Assembly: GCA_947069175.1 (NCBI GenBank)
Contig: CAMTDV010000013.1
Coordinates: 26,105,857-26,169,856, forward strand
Reading direction: 5' to 3'
DNA length: 64,000 nt
DNA from: Scalesia atractyloides
Lineage: Eukaryota; Streptophyta; Magnoliopsida; Asterales; Asteraceae
A model generated the notes under the pieces. That model had not been told where the DNA came from, made no database searches, and saw only the letters and a list, made by a program, of their open reading frames with translations. Shown piece after piece: positions 57,763 through 64,000 of this stretch; position 1 is the stretch's first letter, and each line of letters starts with the position of its first letter. The position numbers and the translations under genes are program-made.

Positions 57763-58251
57763 GTTTGACTGTTCAGAAGTGATGGATTTCATATGAACAA
57801 GTCAAACGGAAGGATAAAGTTTGACTGTTCAGAAGTGATGGATTTCACAAGAACAAGTCAAACGGATTAAAAAAAATAATAATAAAGTTTGATTGTTCAG
57901 AAGTGATGGATTTCACATGAAACAAGTCAAACGGGTTAGATAAAGAGTAAAGTTTGATTGTTCAAAAGTGATGGATTTCACGTGAACAAGTCAAATAGAG
58001 CAGATAAAGAGTAAAGTTTGATTGTTCAAAAGTGATGGATTTCTCGTGAACAAGTCAAACAGATCAGATAAAGAGTAAAGTTTGATTGTTCAAAAGTGAT
58101 GTTTTCACACGAACAAGTCAAACGGGTCAGATAATGAATAAAGTCTGACAGTTCATAAGTGATGAATCTCACAAGAACAAATCAAACGGGTTAAATAAAT
58201 AATTAGATTCGATCGCTCATAAAGTGATGGATTTCACAGAGCAAGCCAAAC
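57763..58251. repeat. Eight tandem hairpin repeats in LARD
   Basis: Eight units of about 45 bp start at 57763, 57819, 57887, 57952, 58016, 58080, 58143 and about 58205, spaced 56-68 bp. Each has the form GTTTGA-T-GTTC, then AAGTGATGGATTTCAC, then GAACAAGTCAAAC. The outer arms pair (GTTTGAC-GTTC with GAAC-GTCAAAC) and an inner GTGA/TCAC pairs within the loop. Unit 8 has GCTC and GAGC in place of GTTC and GAAC, a compensated change. Confidence 0.88.
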
Positions 58252-59431
58252 GATAAAAAAGAAGTATAGTGATTGAATTTAAAAGTAAACACAAACCGGG
58301 TAACGGGAGCGTTAAAGCAAAAGAATAATGAGTCCGAGTAATGGGACGTGATTAAATATACTGTAGACGCAAACCAAATAATGGGAGCATAAAATAGAAA
58401 TGAACCCATAAAATGGGTCGTGAATGAATAGGTCAACGCCAGTTGACATTGCGCCAGGTTTAGACGCAAATGATCATCACCCAATGGAGATGAAACGACT
58501 AATAGATCCGACAAGTGAAAGTAATTCATAAATGACTCGCGGAGTCATAGAAAACGAAAATGTTAATAAACTGGATCAAACATGACCTGAGGACCATAAT
58601 TGAAGTAAAATAAATTAGCCTTCATGGTAAAAGGGAGCCATGATTTGGCGGAAAAAGCAAGGACAACGTAAATCATTTTTTCTTTCAAGTATAAAAGAGG
58701 TGCATTGACACCAAATATATTTAAAGAACGACATGGGAAAAAGGATGATCTAAAGGATCACCACGACCTTCGGATTACGAATAGTGTAATAATATACAAG
58801 GTCAAAATGACCTTGGGATCACGAATTAAGAGGAATGATGCATTAAAAGACCTCACCTTAAGAGGCCAAGTAAAAGAAAATTTTCAAAAATGAAAAGGAT
58901 AGATATAAAATTTAACAGGACGTGATGCAATCACGGTCAATATATATATATATAACATGGTAAACAATTACTTTGTGACACGAGCTATGAGACTAGGGTC
59001 TCGAAGGTTAGTAAAAGCCTTGCGAAGGCAATATAAGTGTACCTAATTGATGAAGTATAAGGTAACCGCTGACTAATAAGTCTAACCGACTAGATCGGTC
59101 AAGATCAAAATTAAATTCAAAACTTGTTGAATGCGCTTATCAATATAAGATTTGCGTGGAATAAGTATGTGGACAGATACATATGACCGAGTGGACAAAT
59201 GGAGACTCGATCGAGTAAAGAAATAGGGATAAAAGATGAAAGTAACGGTACATGAGGCCTTAAACATGACGGGCGCATGCACCTAGGAGCCTAAAAGGCA
59301 ATCCCATACCTCCAAGGTAAGATTTTTAGAATAATTAAAATATGATCAATGCTCGGGTGAAAACTAAAACAAGACCAATGGGTTGAACCCAAGGAACCAC
59401 GTAAGAAAGGTTTCGGGGACGAAACCTCTTT
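58252..59431 (+). other. LARD internal domain, right part, non-coding
   Basis: Degenerate short repeats (aatgggagc, aatgggacgtg, 58290-58440) follow the hairpin array. No conserved coding sequence. Confidence 0.55.
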
Positions 59432-59445
59432 AAGGGGGGTAGATT
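59432..59445 (+). other. LARD polypurine tract
   Basis: aaggggggtagatt directly before the right LTR, preceded by ggggacgaaacctcttt. Confidence 0.82.
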
Positions 59446-61607
59446 TGTAACACCCCAAAAACGGGTTTGGTAATCAAACCACGTTAATATTAAAGAACGG
59501 TTAAAAGACCGTTAGCGGTGAAAGTTAAACTATGAACAAAATAACTAGGAACAAATAAACCTAGTTAAAAACATAAATACAAGTAACTAAACAATGAGTT
59601 GTAGTCTCATTTATAATTAAAACAAAAATTAACACATAATACACACACTTAGTGTGTGTATATGTCGATGGGCAGGAGAAGAAACAAGGGGAAACCCTAG
59701 TTTCTTCAAAGAATCACTAAATTGAAAGGGGAATTGGACACCAAATCGATGCATGAACGCGTATTATCGATCACCTTGATTGGGGGATCATGAGGTATGT
59801 CTAAAAACTTGGATTGATGAAAGTTATAAATTTAGACAAGTGGATTACTTGCAAATAAATTATTGGATGATGATCCAAAGATGAAATGGAGTGTATGTGT
59901 ATGCTTGATTTCGTTAGACATAAAGAAATTATGCACTAGTTGATGTAAGATTACTTGTTAGTGATTAACAAGTAGATTATAAAGTAGGCTTTGATTATAT
60001 GATGAAATTGATGATATATAAGCGTTTAGGATCATCATGCTTGTATGTATGTATGTAAAAAATATTCGAACAAATTAGAGGTTCGAATAGATGTTCATAC
60101 ATGACTTGAAATGGGTTTTGATGATAAGATGAGATTTATGTTAAACACATGTTAATAGATGCTTAAAATCATCATGTGAATGTGAATGTTTAAAGTATTT
60201 GGCTAAGTTTAATGTTTGGGTAAATCCCATATATATGATGCAATGGTTTGTTTCATACTGATGAAACAATCCCAAGTTCTTGTATAAGATTGATAAATTT
60301 GATATAAAATCCGTAAGGTGGAATAGCCGTGTTAGATGATGACTAACCTAACCATCTTGCGAATGATAAATGATAGTTTGACGCTTGACAAGCTAGGTGG
60401 AGGCTTGGGAAGAAGCGGGTCAAACGGAACAAGTACGCGGAAGAAGGCATAAATAGGAATTCAAGGTAAGTAAATTTTACAACTTTAAAATAGTAGAATT
60501 ACTTATGTAGTTGGGAATAAGCGTTTTGGGTATTCGGAACAAGATTCCGAAACATAAAAGTTCCAATACGGACATATATGGTTGGAATAAATGAAAATGA
60601 TATTAAACCATGATTATGGTAAAAAGGATAAAACGGTAAATTAGTTTTGTGACGACGACTAAATAAGAAGTTTTGAAAAGGATACCATAAGGCATAAGCC
60701 ATAATGGGTCAAGCGAATTAAGAGATAATTCTTAAGTAATATGATCATATAGTGTAAAACAAAATGGGTTAAATAGGTGAGATGGAAATTAAGTGCCAAC
60801 TCATAATGACAAATGGTTATTTAAACCAAACGGGTCAAATGGTGACAGTATCACCATTTGACAACGATGAATAATATCGCTTGTTGAATTTTTCTTGTTC
60901 TTAGAAAGAACAGAGCATGATATTTGAACGGATCAATGTATGAGCCGAACCAGGTATGTGTAACGAGTTAAACTCTCAACAAGGACTTAAAGGTCCGATG
61001 AGAGTTAAATGAGTCATATATGAATAATGGATTACCTAAGATAAGGTAAATCCAATAATCTAATCCGTAAAAATTATGTTCTTAAGAACATAATGATTTT
61101 ACATAGATTATGGTTAGATGTTTATTTTGGTCAAAACATGTTATGGTAAGTCCTTCATGTAAAAGAAGAGACTAAGTTGATCAAAATGCACTCGAATGAT
61201 GAATTAAGTAAACGACTCTAATATTAGTTTGAAAATGAGTTTTATAATACAATAGACCCGTTTGGTAAAGTAAAAGTGAAAAGCATAAGCCGTTTCGGCT
61301 TAATGTCTCATATTAGATCTTTTCGTAAAAATGTCAAATCGAAGGGTAGAATTGGAAATATAGCATTATATACCCAATCCACCATGATTTATAGTTGTGG
61401 TGGAATGTAAATAAATATTTTGTATGAAAACAAGAAACAAGTAAGAGGAAATGAGATTTAAGTCTATACGCTTAAATCTCTTAACGGGTCAAAATGAATA
61501 TACGCATAAACCATGAATGAATGTGTAGTCCATAAGAATTAAGAATCCGAGATAAGGATTTCAGATTAAACACGTAGATAAACAAATTTCGGACAATTGG
61601 AAGTAGA
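59446..61607 (+). repeat. LARD right LTR (interrupted)
   Basis: Matches 53519-55635 with scattered substitutions and small indels, plus an extra acacacacttagtgtgtgta patch near 59641. Cut at 61607 by the TGTCACACCCCGACC element. Confidence 0.88.
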
Positions 61608-62109
61608 TGTCACACCCCGACCCGCAGCGGAAAAGGTGATCGGGGCATGATTGGGTTTTCATCAAAGCTCATGACATTTATTATAATGTTTCATATTTAT
61701 TATTACAATTTACAAGGAATCCTACAATCAAATCAAACAAATACAACATGTTCTATTCCTCCTTCTAAACTTCTTTATTTTTCTTCTAAGGCAATTTCCT
61801 ATGTTTTTCTTGCTTCATCCTGTTCACCTGTATCATGTGTAAAAATGGTTTTTGGATCAACAAAAGTTGGCGAGTGAACCTTGTTAGAAAACATTTATTA
61901 TTTATTTCTTATTGTGTTTAATATGGAAAAATTATGCAATATTCATATATGAACAAACGTAAATAAACATACAATAACAACAAATAGCATACAATAACAA
62001 ACCAATAGCATACAATATCAAACAACAACAAACAATAACATACATTAACAAACCAATAGCATACAATAACATATCAACTTGCATGAATATATAACATGAA
62101 TGAAACTGT

Positions 62110-62470
62110 ATATGTTGGCAATGTCACGTTCACGCTCATAATGTAATGGGGAACGGACGGCCTATGATAAATGTATGTACTGAAAATGATAAATGTCTGT
62201 GCGATCAAGGCTCAATCAAACGGAGCCGATCGTATGTTGGTAACGCCTGGTTCACGCTCATAATGTAATGGGGAACAGCTCAACGCTCATAATGTAATGG
62301 GGAGCGGCGGCCTATGATAATGTATGTACTGAAAATGATAAATGTCTGTGCGATTAAGGCTCAATCAAACGGAGCCGATCGTATGTTGGCAACGCCTGGT
62401 TCACGCTCATAATGTAATGGGGAACAGCTCAACGCTCATAATGTAATGAGGAGCGGCGGCCTATGATATT
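62110..62470. repeat. 149-bp tandem repeat, expanded copy
   Basis: One full unit at 62201-62349 and most of a second from 62350, plus a partial leading unit. Each has gcgatcaaggctcaatcaaa, then cggagccgatcgtatgttgg, then two copies of cgctcataatgtaatgggga. Copy 1 (22926-23110) has fewer and shorter units. Confidence 0.88.
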
Positions 62471-62957
62471 GCATGTACTGAAAATAATAAATTAAATCTA
62501 AACAATAACCACACAAACAGTTGATACAAGCTGAATACACATTTGTTTATGATATGATGTATGTACAATGATTTAAATATAATAAATGGTAAGACACATG
62601 ATACACCCCAAAAACGTGATTAAAACGGGGAATTTGTAGAGATTCACTCACCTTGGGTGCGTTCGGTGAATGATGTTGAATGCGCACGAGTTTAGAGGAT
62701 TGATCGACGAGGAATAACTAACCTAATTAATAACGAAAAAGTAAGGTAAATAAATGGATTTTATTAACAATTTTAATAGGATTTTTGGATATATTTTTGT
62801 GAGTTTAAGGCTATTTTCTAACTTTAAAAATGTTATTTTTTAAGTATTTTTAATAAAAATAAATAAATAAAATAATAAAAAATGTTGACTTTTTGACTTG
62901 ACCGTTGACCGTTGACCATTACTGTTGACCGTTGACCGGTTCGGTCGTTTGTATGTG

Positions 62958-63034
62958 CGCGCTGGGTGAGACTCGAACCCGTGACCTCCCGTATGCGTGC
63001 ACGCAGCTCTACCAACTGAGTTACGTGTCTAACC
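62958..63034 (-). ncRNA. tRNA-like module T1, copy 2
   Basis: Minus-strand A box TAACTCAGTTGGTAGAG and B box GGTTCGAGTCT, at the position of T1 in copy 1. D-arm-like AGTTGGTAGAGCTGCG is closer to real tRNA than copy 1. Not a convincing functional tRNA. Confidence 0.6.
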
Positions 63035-63129
63035 CGAAATATTTATGTTTTTAATTATATTTATACACTATTTAAGTTAATCCGAAAATCATTTATTTTA
63101 AAAAGGATTTTAATTGTATTGAACCGGTA

Positions 63130-63205
63130 CCGTTAACCAGTCTCGATCCCGGGACGTGCGAGTTAGTGTTGCACACAGTCCACCACTGGACTGTGTGTCT
63201 AACCT
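63130..63205 (-). ncRNA. tRNA-like module T2, copy 2
   Basis: The perfect 10-bp hairpin ACACAGTCCA/TGGACTGTGT lies at 63173-63196. The adjacent B-box-like cggGATCGAGACTGG is degraded. Position as T2. Confidence 0.5.
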
Positions 63206-63295
63206 GGTTAATATTCCGGTTTTTATTATACTTAACATGATTCTGTGAGTTATCCGGTTCAGTTTAAAAAGGAAGATTTTTATTACCGAGAATGT

Positions 63296-63374
63296 GCGTG
63301 TGTCAAGGATCGAACTCGGGACGTATGCGTATTTATTTGCACACAGTCCACCGCTGGACTGTGTGTCTAACCCG
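63296..63374 (-). ncRNA. tRNA-like module T3, copy 2
   Basis: Hairpin ACACAGTCCA/TGGACTGTGT at 63341-63364 and B-box-like GAGTTCGATCCTT. Spacing of about 168 bp to T2 and T1 is kept, as in copy 1. Confidence 0.55.
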
Positions 63375-64000
63375 TTCATAATACTGATTTTAATTAATCT
63401 TATACACTAAGCCGACTTCATCTTCTTCGTTCAAACACAGACAACGGTTAACCAAACTGTTACTTGTTAAATTAAATTAACGAACTTTAATAACGATTGT
63501 AATGTGATGAACAGAGAGGGTTTGGGGAAAGAATGTACCAGAACAGGTCGTCTTTTTCAAAACTCCAGCAAGGATCGTCGGCTCTGTTTTGTATATTCCA
63601 TCTGTTCGGATCAATTAGCAACTTTGATCGATTAGATGTGAAATTGAATTACTGAGTAACGATTATCAGGATGTTTAGATGATCATACCGGCTCACGGCG
63701 AAATTCTGGAACTTTCAGAAATTTTCCGGCGAAAATGGAATATCCGGCAATGTCGTCTGGAATAGATTCTGGGTGAGGGATTGATGTTAGTATTAGTCTC
63801 ACAATGGAATGAAATAGAAAAAGTCGAGGTATTTACCGTGTTGATGAAAGTCTCGGTTTTCCGGCGACTTTCAGAGAATTCCGGCAATGTTCAAAAAGAA
63901 ATTCCGACGACAAGAAAATAGAGTAAACGTGAAATTTATGCTCTGGGAATGTAATTGAGTCGCGAGATGAAGATTTTGTTGAAGTAATTCCAGAAATGAA

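Larger units (their letters stand above)
53519..61607 (+). mobile_element. Large non-coding LTR element (LARD-like), cut by a nested LTR
   Basis: Left LTR 53519-56531 (3013 bp, TGTAACACCCCAAAA to GGGTCTTACA). PBS TGGTATCAGAGCTC at 56535. Internal domain 56532-59445 has no gag, protease, RT or integrase. Polypurine tract aaggggggtagatt lies at 59432-59445. Right LTR from 59446 is cut at 61607 by a second element. By position the right LTR would need about 900 bp more, beyond the window. The LTRs differ by a few percent. The end GGGGACGAAACC plus PPT is Tekay/Del-like, so it may be mobilised by such a Gypsy; that is inference. Confidence 0.88.
61608..64000 (-). mobile_element. tRNA-like-bearing LTR, copy 2, runs off window
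   Basis: Starts TGTCACACCCCGACCCGCAG like 22423, and aligns with copy 1 through the tRNA-like modules and the following ccggcg-rich part. The 149-bp tandem repeat is expanded here. The 3' end, any TSD and the T4 counterpart lie outside the window, so solo LTR versus complete element cannot be decided. The minus strand is used as for copy 1. Confidence 0.8.

Noticed and set aside
57387..57792. Minus hydrophobic ORFs that could be membrane peptides
   Set aside because: Low-complexity Ile/Ser-rich readings of AT-rich repeat DNA in the non-coding element. Two overlapping frames are equally open.
57763..58251. Regularly spaced repeats resembling a CRISPR array
   Set aside because: The DNA is plant nuclear, the spacers are variants of the same sequence rather than unique, and the repeats are hairpins inside an LTR element.

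Overview
The window looks like gene-poor, repeat-rich nuclear DNA of a flowering plant. It has two genes for eight-cysteine non-specific lipid-transfer proteins (nsLTPs), nested LTR retrotransposons, Helitron ends and a hAT-like MITE. The nsLTP sequences and the repeat mix suggest a eudicot, possibly a composite (Asteraceae); that taxonomic call is inference. No bacterial, organellar or viral genes were seen.

Layout. 1-19.3 kb holds a tandem duplication of an nsLTP locus. Copy A (about 1.1-1.76 kb plus 14.57-16.5 kb) carries LTP1. Copy B (about 17.05-19.4 kb) carries LTP2. Copy A is split by a minus-strand Copia element (1763-14573, TSD ctact). That element is itself split by a 2.9 kb solo LTR (3015-5899) and by a young plus-strand Copia element (9268-14522, TSD aaaat). 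A further insertion of about 1 kb upstream of LTP1 holds a relic of a PIF/Harbinger-type Myb-like ORF. Copy B carries a 666-bp Helitron. Each copy serves as the empty site for the other's insertions.

20.5-45 kb is a pile of retroelements. First comes a decayed Copia (about 20.5-26.0 kb) interrupted by a solo LTR (22423-25109) that carries four tRNA-like segments. An Athila-like element (about 26.0-44.8 kb) follows, interrupted by a complete but dead Ty3/Gypsy chromovirus-like element (26641-37502, TSD tctta) and by another solo LTR (39673-42743).

45-53.5 kb is the least repetitive part. It has a Helitron-like 3' end, weak traces of a small-exon gene on the minus strand, and a degraded multi-pass membrane protein gene (about 49985-52205, minus).

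53.5-64 kb is a large non-coding LTR element (53519 onward: 3-kb LTRs, Met-tRNA primer site, polypurine tract, no gag-pol). Its internal domain contains eight tandem hairpin repeats. Its right LTR is cut at 61607 by a second copy of the tRNA-like-bearing LTR, which runs off the window end.

Functional content: LTP1 and LTP2 are the only genes likely to make known proteins. The most unusual signals are non-coding. They are tandem tRNA-like modules inside an LTR family, hairpin arrays with compensatory changes in LTR elements, and a palindromic template-switch rearrangement inside the young Copia.
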